Shown here piece by piece: positions 47,955 to 56,095 of a DNA stretch of 64,000 nucleotides. The notes beneath the pieces were generated by a model, which searched no databases, was not told the origin of the DNA, and saw only the letters and a list, made by a program, of their open reading frames with translations. The stretch lies in IMG/VR virus record IMGVR_UViG_3300044833_000182, positions 32,109-96,108 of that record, one strand, 5' to 3'. A program made the translations under genes and the position numbers. The DNA is from a virus. How positions within the stretch are numbered: position 1 is the stretch's first letter; every line of letters starts with the position of its first letter.

Positions 47955-48128
47955 ATGGCAGACGCAGTGTATGTGGTGCGAGACGCCAGCGGCGAGTACG
48001 TCGCGGACGAGACAGGCGAGCGGCGGACGCCGGCGAGCGATGAGGCGTTCGAGTTCGCCTCCCGGGAGGCGGCCAGCGCCGCCGCCCATCGGGAAACTGA
48101 CCGCGTGCTGGTTCGCGAGGACGAATGA
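47955..48128 (+). CDS. Small protein of the WTVWT family
   Basis: A 57-residue acidic protein (MADAVYVVRDASGEYVADE) with the same strand-turn-helix layout as 47053 and 47390. Stop overlaps the next start. Confidence 0.5.
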   Translation: MADAVYVVRDASGEYVADETGERRTPASDEAFEFASREAASAAAHRETDRVLVREDE

Positions 48129-48289
48129 TGCCAGCCCCATCGCGAAAGTTCTGCCAGTTCTGCGGGCGAGAATTTCAGCCACGCGACTATCGTCAAGTGG
48201 CGTGCTGGGAGGAGAGCTGCCGGGCGGCGCTCAAGGCCGCCCGGAACAGGAAGAACTATCAGGACAGGACAGGAAGAAAGAAACGATGA
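48125..48289 (+). CDS. Small zinc-finger protein
   Basis: A 54-residue protein (MMPAPSRKFCQFCGREF) with FCQFC at residues 9-13 and later Cys (ACWEESCRAA), typical of small treble-clef proteins, then a Lys/Arg tail (GRKKR). ATG overlaps the previous stop. A short ORF that could easily be missed. Confidence 0.6.
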   Translation: MMPAPSRKFCQFCGREFQPRDYRQVACWEESCRAALKAARNRKNYQDRTGRKKR

Positions 48290-48349
48290 GCAAGGACCGA
48301 TTGTCCCCGGTGGCGTGATCGTCCACCCCTGATTACGGGAGGCTGGATC

Positions 48350-48562
48350 ATGTCCCTGACAGACCTGGAAACCGCCTGCAACCGCGTCCTGATCGACTGC
48401 CTCCCGGCCAGCCTCAAGGCCGCAATTCGGGAAGCCAGGGCCAAGGGAGCGACCCGCAAGAACCTGCTTCGCGTGGTCCGCAAGGCGACCGGCGGCCGTC
48501 GCGGTCTGACCGCCCTTGGCGTCGAGGCGCTCCTCGACGAGATCATCCGCGAGAGCAACTAA
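48350..48562 (+). CDS. Hypothetical helical protein
   Basis: A 70-residue basic helical protein (MSLTDLETACNRVLIDCL), with GAGG 11 bases before the ATG. A 10-codon ORF (48286-48318) precedes it and may be a leader. Unrecognised. Confidence 0.5.
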   Translation: MSLTDLETACNRVLIDCLPASLKAAIREARAKGATRKNLLRVVRKATGGRRGLTALGVEALLDEIIRESN

Positions 48563-48626
48563 CCCCACCACCCGCGGCCCCAGCCGCACACCCGCCGCGA
48601 GAGCGGCAGACGCAAGGAGAACGACG

Positions 48627-48842
48627 ATGGAATGCTTCGACCCGCGAACGAACGTCAACTATCCCGATCACGAGGAATGGGTCACTGAGACTCGCGACTG
48701 CCTCGGGATATGCACCCGCTGCGGAGAAATCTGCGACCTCGCCGCTTGTCGCGTGATGGCCAGGCGCGGCAACGTCATGTGCCAGCGGGCCATGCGCGAA
48801 GCCGGCTACGAGTGGGCCGCGCCCAAGACGGCGGCGCCTTGA
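48627..48842 (+). CDS. Small zinc-binding protein
   Basis: A 71-residue protein from ATG 48627: CLGICTRCGEICDLAAC is a dense Cys cluster for metal binding. Leader GGCAGACGCAAGGAG, identical to that at 47933. Confidence 0.6.
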   Translation: MECFDPRTNVNYPDHEEWVTETRDCLGICTRCGEICDLAACRVMARRGNVMCQRAMREAGYEWAAPKTAAP

Positions 48843-48883
48843 CGCCCCCTCGCCCGCACCTTCGCCCCGGGAGGAATGAGACG

Positions 48884-49111
48884 ATGACGACTGACCAGGC
48901 ACAGCAGATTGTGGACGCAAGGCACGCGCAAATCGACGCGCGGAACGCCCAGGTTCCCCGCGACGACAAGGGGCGTCTGCCGGAGAAGCAGGCCGGCGCC
49001 TATCGCCTTTTTCCGACGCTGCAAGACCGGGACTACTGGCGCGCCCGCCTCGCTCTGGGGACGATTCCCCCGGACGAAGTTGCCGAACTGGAAGCCGCGC
49101 TCGCCGAGTAA
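48884..49111 (+). CDS. Hypothetical small protein
   Basis: A 75-residue protein (MTTDQAQQIVDARHAQI) with DYWRARLALGTIPPDEVAEL near the end. Leader CTTCGCCCCGGGAGGA. Last gene before the strong terminator. Confidence 0.55.
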   Translation: MTTDQAQQIVDARHAQIDARNAQVPRDDKGRLPEKQAGAYRLFPTLQDRDYWRARLALGTIPPDEVAELEAALAE

Positions 49112-49125
49112 CTCCGCACCTTCTC

Positions 49126-49160
49126 CCCCGCGCCGCTTGCCCGGCGCGGGGTTTCTGTTT
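49126..49160 (+). terminator. Rho-independent terminator
   Basis: CCCCGCGCCG (49126-49135), 6-base loop, CGGCGCGGGG (49142-49151), followed by TTTCTGTTTG. A perfect 10-bp stem with a T-rich tract: ends the 39-49 kb gene train. Confidence 0.85.
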
Positions 49161-49192
49161 GTACTCAACTCCTTTGCACCCGTCGCTTTATC

Positions 49193-49221
49193 TTGAACCA
49201 ATCCCCTCCCTGACGTACAAT
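49193..49221 (+). promoter_or_regulatory. Sigma-70-type promoter
   Basis: TTGAAC (49193-49198), 17 bases, TACAAT (49216-49221), 33 bases after the terminator. It drives the sigma factor at 49339 and begins a new transcription unit. Confidence 0.75.
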
Positions 49222-49338
49222 CCCCTGCGCCGTTCCGCAACCTCCGCGCGTGGTTAACCGTGCGTCGGCCATCGGGAGGCGCTGCGTATCGCGCCACCCC
49301 GGGAGCGGCTTTCTTCCAGCCCCGTCTGAGGGCGTTTC

Positions 49339-49887
49339 ATGGCTCGCGCCGACCCATCCCCGACGCCGGAAAGGCTTCCCGAACAATCCTCCGTTCTCAG
49401 CGCCATTGACTATTTCAACCTCATTCGCCGAGAGATTCGGAAGCATCTGCACAGCCCGGGAGTGAACAGCGACGACCTCTTCGGGGAAGCCGAAGGGGCG
49501 GTCGCCGCCGGGCTGCTGACCTACGATCCGGCGAATCCCAAGCACGGCCCGCCCGCCGCCTATCTCACCGTCTGCATCAAGCACGCCCTCTCTCTGTGGT
49601 GCAAGAAGGAAGGGAAGCGCGTCGCCCGCGAGAAGCCGCTGTCAGAACACGCCGAGCCCGTCTCGACCGCCCCCGGCCCCGGCGAGGTCAGCCTGCGCGA
49701 TTCCTTCCTGGCGCTGATGGACCGTGTGCTGGCCGGCCGGCAACTCAAGGTGATGAAGCTGCTCGCGGACGGCTGGCTCGTCTGGGAGATCGCCCTTGAA
49801 CTGCACATCAAGGAAACCACGGTCAGCGTCCACAAGGGAAGGGCCATTGCCACCCTGCGGAAACATCCTTTTTTCCCGCTGGCGTAA
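49339..49887 (+). CDS. Sigma-70-like transcription factor
   Basis: A 182-residue protein. Residues 20-75 (FNLIRREIRKHL, DLFGEAEGAVAAGLLTYDP, AYLTVCIKHALSLW) match region 2; residues 125-175 (RQLKVMKLLADGWLVWEIALELHIKETTVSVHKGRAI, in parts) region 4. Being the first gene after a terminator/promoter pair it may switch on the late genes to its right. The long 120-base leader has no obvious gene. Confidence 0.75.
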   Translation: MARADPSPTPERLPEQSSVLSAIDYFNLIRREIRKHLHSPGVNSDDLFGEAEGAVAAGLLTYDPANPKHGPPAAYLTVCIKHALSLWCKKEGKRVAREKPLSEHAEPVSTAPGPGEVSLRDSFLALMDRVLAGRQLKVMKLLADGWLVWEIALELHIKETTVSVHKGRAIATLRKHPFFPLA

Positions 49888-49993
49888 AGGTTTTCGGCCC
49901 CGGAGAGGCGTATATAGGTAGGGACAGAAGAGAGAGACATACCATCCGGAATGTCTGGTGGTGCTGCGCGCCGTGGGGGAAGCGAGGTAGAGC

Positions 49994-50686
49994 ATGCCTG
50001 CTTCCGAGAAACCGTCCGGGCAAGTGGGTCAGCAAGGATGGGTGCCCTCCCCTGATCCGACGGAGATGACCACCCGGGCGCTGCTCCGCGAAGTGGCGAT
50101 GCTGCGGGAGTTGATGGAGTCGCGCATCAACTCGCAGAAGGAGGTAGTGGAGACCAGGTTGACTGCGATGGACAAGGCGGTTGTTCTCCTGCAAACGTCC
50201 ACTGAATTGCAGCGGACTGTCATCCTCTCCCAGGTGGAGCAGCTTAAAGACCTTCATGGGGAGAAGTTCCAGGGCGTCCAGCGGCAGTTCACGGAGCGCG
50301 ACGAGCGGACGAAGAGCACGGCGGAGCTGAACCAGAAGGCCATCGACGCTGCCTTGCAAGCCGCCAAGGAACTTGTTGGGGTACAGGCGAAAAGCAATGA
50401 GCAGACGAACGCCAAGACGGAGTCGATGCTTGTGAAGCAGGTTGAAGGGATCATCGACCTGATCAAGACGAACGCCCTCAGCACGAGCGACAAGATCGAG
50501 GCGAACGCGAAGAGCGCCAACGACCGGAACGACGGGATGAAAGAGCGCATCGCGATGATGGAGAGCCGGCAATCCGCGTACGAAAGCCGGGGCAAGGGCG
50601 CCGGCGACATGTGGGGCGTGATCATAGGAGTGATTGGCGTTGTCGCCGCTGTGGCGATTGTGGTGGCGACGGTGATGCACAAGTAG
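49994..50686 (+). CDS. Coiled-coil membrane protein
   Basis: A 230-residue protein: long charged coiled coil (residues 28-205, e.g. REVAMLRELMESRINS) and a C-terminal span (WGVIIGVIGVVAAVAIVVATV). This shape recurs in phage genomes near lysis or virion genes. Function unknown. Confidence 0.6.
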   Translation: MPASEKPSGQVGQQGWVPSPDPTEMTTRALLREVAMLRELMESRINSQKEVVETRLTAMDKAVVLLQTSTELQRTVILSQVEQLKDLHGEKFQGVQRQFTERDERTKSTAELNQKAIDAALQAAKELVGVQAKSNEQTNAKTESMLVKQVEGIIDLIKTNALSTSDKIEANAKSANDRNDGMKERIAMMESRQSAYESRGKGAGDMWGVIIGVIGVVAAVAIVVATVMHK

Positions 50687-50698
50687 AGGGGCCGTCCC

Positions 50699-50842
50699 GT
50701 GTGCTACCTCCTCGCCGGCGGCATCCTCCTGGCTTCGCTCCTGCTCGCCCTTCGCCTGCTGAAGCGCCGCCCGGAGAAACGGTTGACTCGCCCGGTGCCG
50801 CCGCCGCCAAGGCTGCCGCGGCGCTACGTGGATGAGGAATGA
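50699..50842 (+). CDS. Small membrane protein
   Basis: A 47-residue protein from GTG 50699: YLLAGGILLASLLLALRLL is one membrane span, followed by a basic Pro-rich tail (KRRPEKR, PPPPRLPRRY). Short; supported by composition, with GAGGGG before it. Confidence 0.5.
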   Translation: MCYLLAGGILLASLLLALRLLKRRPEKRLTRPVPPPPRLPRRYVDEE

Positions 50843-50857
50843 CCCAAGGGATTCATC

Positions 50858-51841
50858 ATGGCAGTGGTCAAGGTCGCAGTACCGAAGCTGAACATCACCG
50901 CACACTTCACGCCACGGCAAGCGATGCGCCGCCGCGGCGTGTTCCGCGAGTTTCAGCACACGGCGCCCATCATCCCGGCCACGGTGCTGCCGGTGGATTG
51001 CACGGGTGACGGCAAAGTGATCGCGCTGATGGATCACAATGACGCTTACGGAATCTGCGGATTTGCGATGGCAAATCACGTCGATGGGATCTGGACGTTC
51101 GGGCAGGGCAAGCCCGGGTGGAAGGAAAGCGTCTGCGATCAGGACGCCTTGCTGGCGCAGTACCTGCGGGTCAGCGGCGGGGACAACGGCGTCGATGAAG
51201 CGATGATGGTCGGCTCGGGCGGCGCCTGGCGCGTCGGCATCGCGGGGAACCCGGCGGCGTGCATCGTGGACGCCCTCGACATCGACGTGGCCAACATACC
51301 GCTCGCTCAGTTTTGCATCGACAACTTTTACAACGTGTGTATGGCCTGGTCGGTCCCTGACGACTTCATCAAGGGGTTTGACACGGGCACGGTGTGGACC
51401 AACGCCGACACACCCAATCCCATGAACGGCCACTACACGCCGTTGGCCGACGTGCGCACTGACGGCCTCTACCGTCTGTTTTCATGGGGCACCTGGTGCT
51501 GGGTCGGCCCGAAGTTCGTCGCCAGCGTGCAGCCGCAGTGTTTTACGGCGTTCTCCGCCCGCCAGTTCGACCCGGCCACCGGACTCGACAGCAAGAATCG
51601 GCACGTCACGACCCAGGCGAAGGTGTGGTCTTCTTGCGGTGGCAACGCCATCCCGGCCAGCGTTATCAACGCTTTTCCGCCCCCGGGTGGGGTTGTCCCT
51701 CCTCCGCCACCTCCGCCTCCTCCCCCGCCTGTGGGGCCAACGGAGGCCAAGGTCCAGGCGGCCGTGGACGTGCTGTTCTCTCGTTACAGGCGCGTGACGA
51801 AGCAAATGATCGACGCGGCCATTCAGGGAGCATTCCGTTGA
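50858..51841 (+). CDS. Putative papain-like cysteine peptidase
   Basis: A 327-residue protein. DHNDAYGICGFAMANH (Cys 67) and MNGHYTPLADV (His 192) followed by FSWGTWCWVGPKF fit the order and context of papain-like proteins seen in phages and actinobacteria (a GDC-type helix, then GHAV and WG). An eleven-residue proline run (about 284-294) links a helical C-terminus that resembles a small self-association unit. No signal peptide. Could act on host wall or proteins; activity unproven. Confidence 0.45.
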   Translation: MAVVKVAVPKLNITAHFTPRQAMRRRGVFREFQHTAPIIPATVLPVDCTGDGKVIALMDHNDAYGICGFAMANHVDGIWTFGQGKPGWKESVCDQDALLAQYLRVSGGDNGVDEAMMVGSGGAWRVGIAGNPAACIVDALDIDVANIPLAQFCIDNFYNVCMAWSVPDDFIKGFDTGTVWTNADTPNPMNGHYTPLADVRTDGLYRLFSWGTWCWVGPKFVASVQPQCFTAFSARQFDPATGLDSKNRHVTTQAKVWSSCGGNAIPASVINAFPPPGGVVPPPPPPPPPPPVGPTEAKVQAAVDVLFSRYRRVTKQMIDAAIQGAFR

Positions 51842-51848
51842 GGAAGCG

Positions 51849-52037
51849 ATGGCCAGCAAGGCGCAGTTGGAGAAGGTGTCTGAACTGGAAAAAGCCGGGT
51901 GGAAAGTTCTTCCCCCGCTTGATCCGGGAATGATGGGCGCTCCTGTACCGATGCAGTCGCCAGATAAAAAGACGTGGCTGGTTCACGAGGACGGCCACTT
52001 GACAGTCTCGCCCGTTCCGGAGCATTCACCACCATGA
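51849..52037 (+). CDS. Hypothetical small protein
   Basis: A 62-residue protein (MASKAQLEKVSELEKAGWKVL) ending in a Pro-rich tail. Stop overlaps the next ATG. Unrecognised. Confidence 0.5.
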   Translation: MASKAQLEKVSELEKAGWKVLPPLDPGMMGAPVPMQSPDKKTWLVHEDGHLTVSPVPEHSPP

Positions 52038-52252
52038 CGGACAAGATCAAGGCGAAGCTGATGGCTCACGGCGTTCCGGCCGACCACTGCGACCGCCTGG
52101 CGGCGCTGCCCGCCGCCGCGCGGAAGACGGTGAATTGGGACGTGCTGCTGGACACTGCGGTTAAGAATGGTCCGGCAGCAATTGCCGCACTGCCGGGGCT
52201 GATCGCGCAGATTATCGCGATTTTTACTCCGTCTGTTCCCCAGACGCCGTAG
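52034..52252 (+). CDS. Small protein with hydrophobic C-terminus
   Basis: A 72-residue protein ending NGPAAIAALPGLIAQIIAIF: a possible membrane-inserting helix. The same C-terminus is repeated at 53024-53125 after the HNH gene, so the gene had been duplicated in tandem. Confidence 0.6.
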   Translation: MTDKIKAKLMAHGVPADHCDRLAALPAAARKTVNWDVLLDTAVKNGPAAIAALPGLIAQIIAIFTPSVPQTP

Positions 52253-52338
52253 CGGAACTACGGATAATCCGATAAAATGGACCCGCAGGGTATGTAACGC
52301 CCTGCGAGTCCGGTTGCAACCTTTCTGAGAGGCTGCTC

Positions 52339-53022
52339 ATGTCAAGGATAGGAGTCCGCGGGAAAGACATCAAGGTCGAGGATAGCTTCGGAAGGTGGAC
52401 CGTTATTGGCGGTCGAGACATGATCGCCGAAGGAACGCTCGGCAAGACGCGCCCCGCCCATCTGTGCCGGTGCAGTTGCGGCAAGGAAAGGCTGGTCAGA
52501 GATGGAGCTTTGACAAGAGGAGAGTCGATCAGTTGCGGATGTTATCAATCGGAAGTGGTGTCGGCAGCAGCCCGGAAGAGAAACACGACCCACGGAGCGA
52601 ACCGCACCAGACTGCATCGTATCTGGCACGGCATGCTTACCCGATGCAACGATCCGGAGAACGAGGATTACGGAGGGCGAGGGATTTCGGTCTGTCCGGA
52701 GTGGCACGACTTCGCGGTTTTTCAGACATGGGCGCTAGCTAATGGCTACCGCGATGATCTTCAGATTGACCGATTCCCAAACAACGACGGCAACTACGAA
52801 CCGGGAAACTGCCGATTTGCCACGAACAAGGATAACAACCGTAACAGACGGGATAACGTTCTCCTGACGGCCTGGGGTGCAACAAAAACGATAGCAGAGT
52901 GGGCTGAGGATTCGCGCTGCTTGATCAGTTACGATTCGTTGGTGTATCGAGTCGGAAAAGGCAAATGGGATCATGAACGAGCGATTTCGACGCCGTCCAG
53001 GCAGCACAAGAAGAAGCTGTAA
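52339..53022 (+). CDS. HNH/AP2-type homing endonuclease
   Basis: A 227-residue protein. CRCSCGKERLVRDGALTRGESISCGC is an N-terminal zinc unit; RIWHGMLTRCNDPENEDYGGRG, ISVCPEWHDF and QIDRFPNNDGNYEPGNCRFAT (in parts) form the HNH-like core of phage homing nucleases; the end is a DNA-binding tail. It sits between a complete gene and the truncated second copy of that gene, i.e. it invaded a tandem duplication. Confidence 0.75.
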   Translation: MSRIGVRGKDIKVEDSFGRWTVIGGRDMIAEGTLGKTRPAHLCRCSCGKERLVRDGALTRGESISCGCYQSEVVSAAARKRNTTHGANRTRLHRIWHGMLTRCNDPENEDYGGRGISVCPEWHDFAVFQTWALANGYRDDLQIDRFPNNDGNYEPGNCRFATNKDNNRNRRDNVLLTAWGATKTIAEWAEDSRCLISYDSLVYRVGKGKWDHERAISTPSRQHKKKL

Positions 53023-53023
53023 G

Positions 53024-53125
53024 CTTGCGGAAGTCGTCAAGAACGGTCCGGCGGCGGCTGCTGCCCTGCCCGGCCTGATCGCGGCGATTCTGGCGATCTT
53101 CTCGCCGCCCGCCCCGACGCCCTGA
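53024..53125 (+). pseudogene. 3' fragment of a duplicated small gene
   Basis: The frame LAEVVKNGPAAAAALPGLIA, then AILAIFSPPAPTP and a stop, aligns with the end of the 52034 protein. The 5' two thirds are missing, replaced by the HNH gene. Confidence 0.7.
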
Positions 53126-53262
53126 CGCATCCCGGCCGCGCGCCCGGGACGGGTATACTCGGCCGGCCACCAGAAAACAGTTTCAGTTATGTGGATAAAT
53201 GGAGACGATTTTGCTACTGCTGGGCTTTCATTTGACAGCGGTAATATGGGATAATAGCAGGT

Positions 53263-54465
53263 ATGGTCATGCACCAGCGCTGCTATCGATTCCGTATGCA
53301 ACCCAACCGGAAGCAAGAACAGTCTCTTGCTCGTCTGGCAGGTGCGCGTCGATGGGTATGGAACTGGGCGCTTGCTCGGCGGAAGATGTACTTTGCCGAA
53401 CATGGCAAGGGTATTTCAGCGGCGCAGCTTTCCCGAGAATTGACGGCGCTGAAGGATCAGCCAGAAACGGCGTGGTTGCGCGAAGTCCACGCGCAGGCGC
53501 TGCAGCAGGTTTTGCGCGACTTGGACCGGGCGTTCGTCAACTTCTTCGAGCGCCGCGCCGGTTTTCCGCGATTCAAGAGCCGCAAGCGATCTATCCCGTC
53601 TTTCCGCATTCCGCAACACGTCAAGGTTGCGGACGGCAAGGTGTATGTTCCGAAGATCGGCCTCGTGCGAATTCGCCAATCACAGGCGGTCGAAGGCGAG
53701 AGCAAAAGTGCCACCTTCAAGCGGGACGCCTGCGGGAACTGGTACGTTACGCTGGTTGTTGCCTTTACCATGCCGGACGTTGCGTTGCCGCCGCCCGATC
53801 CGGAGAAGGTTGTCGGCATGGACGCTGGGCTGAAGGACTTCATCGTTCTGTCCAACGAGGAGCGCGTTCCGGCCCCGCAGTTTTACCGCAAAGCGCAGAA
53901 GAAACTACGTCGCGCCAACAAGGCATTTTCTCGACGGAAGCGAGGGAGCAAGCGGCGCGACAAGGCGCGACGACGGATTGCCCGCATTCAACAGCAGACG
54001 GCGAACAAGCGGCAGGACTTTCTGCACAAACTGAGTACGGACATTGTCAAACGGTTCGATGGCGTCTGCATCGAGGATCTGAACGTCAAGGGCCTTGCGA
54101 GAACAAAGCTGGCCAAATCGTTCACCGATGCCGCACACGGGGAGTTCAGACGGATGCTGGAGTACAAGTCGCTCTGGCATCGCAAGCATCTTGTTGTCGT
54201 GGGGCGATCCTTCCCCTCGACGAAGACTTGCAGTGCGTGCGGCGCGGTCAACGACAACCTCACGTTGAAGGATCGGCAGTGGATCTGTCCGGCGTGCGGG
54301 GCTATTCTGGATCGCGACCTCAACGCCTCTTGCAACATCAGAACGGAAGGACTGAGAATCTTGGCCGTGGGGCACACGGACAATAACGCTCGGGGAGTCT
54401 TTATAAGACCTTGCGCAAGCGGGGCAGTGGACGATGAACCGAGAATCCCGATGCCGCAAGGCTAG
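53263..54465 (+). CDS. tnpB: TnpB, RNA-guided nuclease of IS200/IS605 type
   Basis: A 400-residue protein (ATG 53263 or 53269). RuvC residues: D187 in GMDAGLK, E271 in CIEDLNV, D352 in DRDLNAS; zinc finger CSAC (323, 326) and CPAC (342, 345). All present, no stops. Its sequence differs greatly from the copy at 28063, so it is a separate acquisition. The guide RNA should overlap the 3' end near 54350-54500. No TnpA in the window. Confidence 0.85.
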   Translation: MVMHQRCYRFRMQPNRKQEQSLARLAGARRWVWNWALARRKMYFAEHGKGISAAQLSRELTALKDQPETAWLREVHAQALQQVLRDLDRAFVNFFERRAGFPRFKSRKRSIPSFRIPQHVKVADGKVYVPKIGLVRIRQSQAVEGESKSATFKRDACGNWYVTLVVAFTMPDVALPPPDPEKVVGMDAGLKDFIVLSNEERVPAPQFYRKAQKKLRRANKAFSRRKRGSKRRDKARRRIARIQQQTANKRQDFLHKLSTDIVKRFDGVCIEDLNVKGLARTKLAKSFTDAAHGEFRRMLEYKSLWHRKHLVVVGRSFPSTKTCSACGAVNDNLTLKDRQWICPACGAILDRDLNASCNIRTEGLRILAVGHTDNNARGVFIRPCASGAVDDEPRIPMPQG

Positions 54466-54514
54466 GGAGTGTCAATCGGCCCTCCCGGCGCCGGCCTGGA
54501 CCACGAGGAAAGCG

Positions 54515-54772
54515 ATGCCGCCACTGAAGGACATCCTTGGAAAGCCGGGGCAAGGGATTCACTTTCATTTCCTCGGCATTGCCGTCCTTGACGTGCTGGC
54601 GACCGTGCTCCTGGGAGCGGCGATGGGCTGGTTGACCTGCTGGCTGACTGACTCGATGCCAATGATCTGGTTTGTCGCGGTGCTGTATGTCGTGATTCTG
54701 TTCGCGATTGGTGAAGCACTGCATCTTATCATTGGCGTCGATACGACGGTCGCTCGATGGTTACAGGAATAG
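54515..54772 (+). CDS. Small integral membrane protein
   Basis: An 85-residue protein from ATG 54515. PPLKDILGKPGQGIHFHFLG leads into membrane spans (VLDVLATVLLGAAMGWL, WFVAVLYVVILFAIG) and ends ALHLIIGVDTTVARWL. The LGxPGxGxH ... GVxT pattern is shared with conserved membrane proteins of large viruses and phages; function unknown. The TnpB element ends just upstream. Confidence 0.6.
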   Translation: MPPLKDILGKPGQGIHFHFLGIAVLDVLATVLLGAAMGWLTCWLTDSMPMIWFVAVLYVVILFAIGEALHLIIGVDTTVARWLQE

Positions 54773-54791
54773 GTTGGGAAAGGGGCGAGTA

Positions 54792-55349
54792 ATGTACAAA
54801 GAATATCTCGAATGCGAGAAGCCGCTGTTCCCCCTCCGCAACCCCATGCTGCGGAGCGGTGTCCAGCCGACGCCAACCGATATCCTCGGGCCGTTCTACA
54901 AGGCTGGCGCGCCGCTGGTCGCAAACGGCGTCATCGGCGAGGCCGATCAGTTCAACCGCCTGACCATCCACGTTTCCGGGCGTGTTCTATCGGTGGACGG
55001 CGAGCCCGTCGCCGGGGCCGTACTGGACGTGTGGCAGGCGGACAGCCACGGCGTGTACGACAACGACGGGTACAGACTGCGCGGCAAGGTCGAAGCAAAC
55101 TATGTCAATGTCGGTGGATACGAGTTTCAGACGGTCATGCCCGGGGACTACCAGATCGGCGACGAGCCGCCCGAGTTCCGCTGCGCCCACATCCACGTCA
55201 TCGTGACGGCGTCTGGGTTCAAGACGCTGACGACGCAACTGTACTTTGCTGATGACAAATACGATGCGACTGATCGCTGGTTCGACGCCAGGCGGGTGAT
55301 CCAGGTTCCGCACGGGACGTTCGATTTCGTCCTCGTGCCGGAGGGCTGA
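54792..55349 (+). CDS. Intradiol ring-cleavage dioxygenase-like protein
   Basis: A 185-residue protein. The fold and Fe(III) ligands of intradiol dioxygenases (catechol 1,2- or protocatechuate 3,4-dioxygenase) are in place: WQADSHGVYD (Y89), VMPGDYQIG (Y120), CAHIHVIV (H133, H135), then TTQLYF. It would split an aromatic diol with O2. No signal peptide and no other aromatic pathway gene nearby. It could be an accessory metabolic gene or a re-used structural fold. Confidence 0.7.
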   Translation: MYKEYLECEKPLFPLRNPMLRSGVQPTPTDILGPFYKAGAPLVANGVIGEADQFNRLTIHVSGRVLSVDGEPVAGAVLDVWQADSHGVYDNDGYRLRGKVEANYVNVGGYEFQTVMPGDYQIGDEPPEFRCAHIHVIVTASGFKTLTTQLYFADDKYDATDRWFDARRVIQVPHGTFDFVLVPEG

Positions 55350-55350
55350 C

Positions 55351-55545
55351 GTGGACGACGGCTCAAGCAACGAGGAACTGTGGAGGCGGGCCAGGAAGCC
55401 GTCCGGCGGCGGTTCCGGCTGGAAGAGCCTGGACTGGTTCGAGGCGCTTGCATGGGCCGGAATCACGGTGACGCTGCTGGCGTTCTTGGCGTTTGTGCTG
55501 TGGGCGTGCCTCTGGCTGGAGAAGCACAGCTGCCGGTTTCTTTGA
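55351..55545 (+). CDS. Small membrane protein
   Basis: A 64-residue protein from GTG 55351: one span (AGITVTLLAFLAFVLWACLWL) after a polar N-terminus. Starts one base after the previous stop. Confidence 0.5.
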   Translation: MDDGSSNEELWRRARKPSGGGSGWKSLDWFEALAWAGITVTLLAFLAFVLWACLWLEKHSCRFL

Positions 55546-55558
55546 GAGAGGAATGGTG

Positions 55559-55849
55559 ATGAGTCCGCTCAACTGGATCATGGCTGGCCTGCTCAAGGTC
55601 CGCGCCAACCGCGCAGCCGGCAATCCCACGACGCCGCTGCCGCCGCTGGTCCCGCCCCGGCCGGTCAAGGAACCGGCGAGCGAGGCGACGGACGGCGTGG
55701 AATGGCTGCTGGTGGAAGCGCCGGGCATATTCGGCGAAGGCGTATTGACGGCGCGCGGCCGGACCAAGAGCGAGGCTCGCTCCCGGCTGAAACGCCGTCT
55801 GAACCTGAAGCGCCTGCCGCCCGGAACGCGGCTGACGCGGTGCGGCTGA
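55559..55849 (+). CDS. Hypothetical protein
   Basis: A 96-residue protein; ATG 55559 is preferred to 55553 because GAGAGG is 7-8 bases before it. WLLVEAPGIFGEGVLTARG looks like a folded beta unit, the tail is basic. Stop overlaps the next ATG. Confidence 0.5.
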   Translation: MSPLNWIMAGLLKVRANRAAGNPTTPLPPLVPPRPVKEPASEATDGVEWLLVEAPGIFGEGVLTARGRTKSEARSRLKRRLNLKRLPPGTRLTRCG

Positions 55850-56019
55850 TGCCGAAGCGAAAGTGGAGCCTGCAAACGCGGCGGCGGGCCGACCGGGATC
55901 ACGCCGCGAAGAAGGCGGCGAGGAAACAGCGACAACACTTGCTGGCGGTCAAGAGCGAGGTGGAGTTGCGGCGGATGGTGCTGGCATCGCGGGCAAAGCA
56001 GAGGAAGAGACACCGATAA
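55849..56019 (+). CDS. Small very basic protein
   Basis: A 56-residue Lys/Arg-rich helix (MPKRKWSLQTRRRADRDHA); likely nucleic-acid binding by charge. Start overlaps the previous stop. Confidence 0.45.
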   Translation: MPKRKWSLQTRRRADRDHAAKKAARKQRQHLLAVKSEVELRRMVLASRAKQRKRHR

Positions 56020-56095
56020 AGGGACGGCGCAGGACGGTCGGGACGCATTCTCGTCCTGTGCCCGCCCGATTCGACCGGAGAGGTAAAGGCATCAT

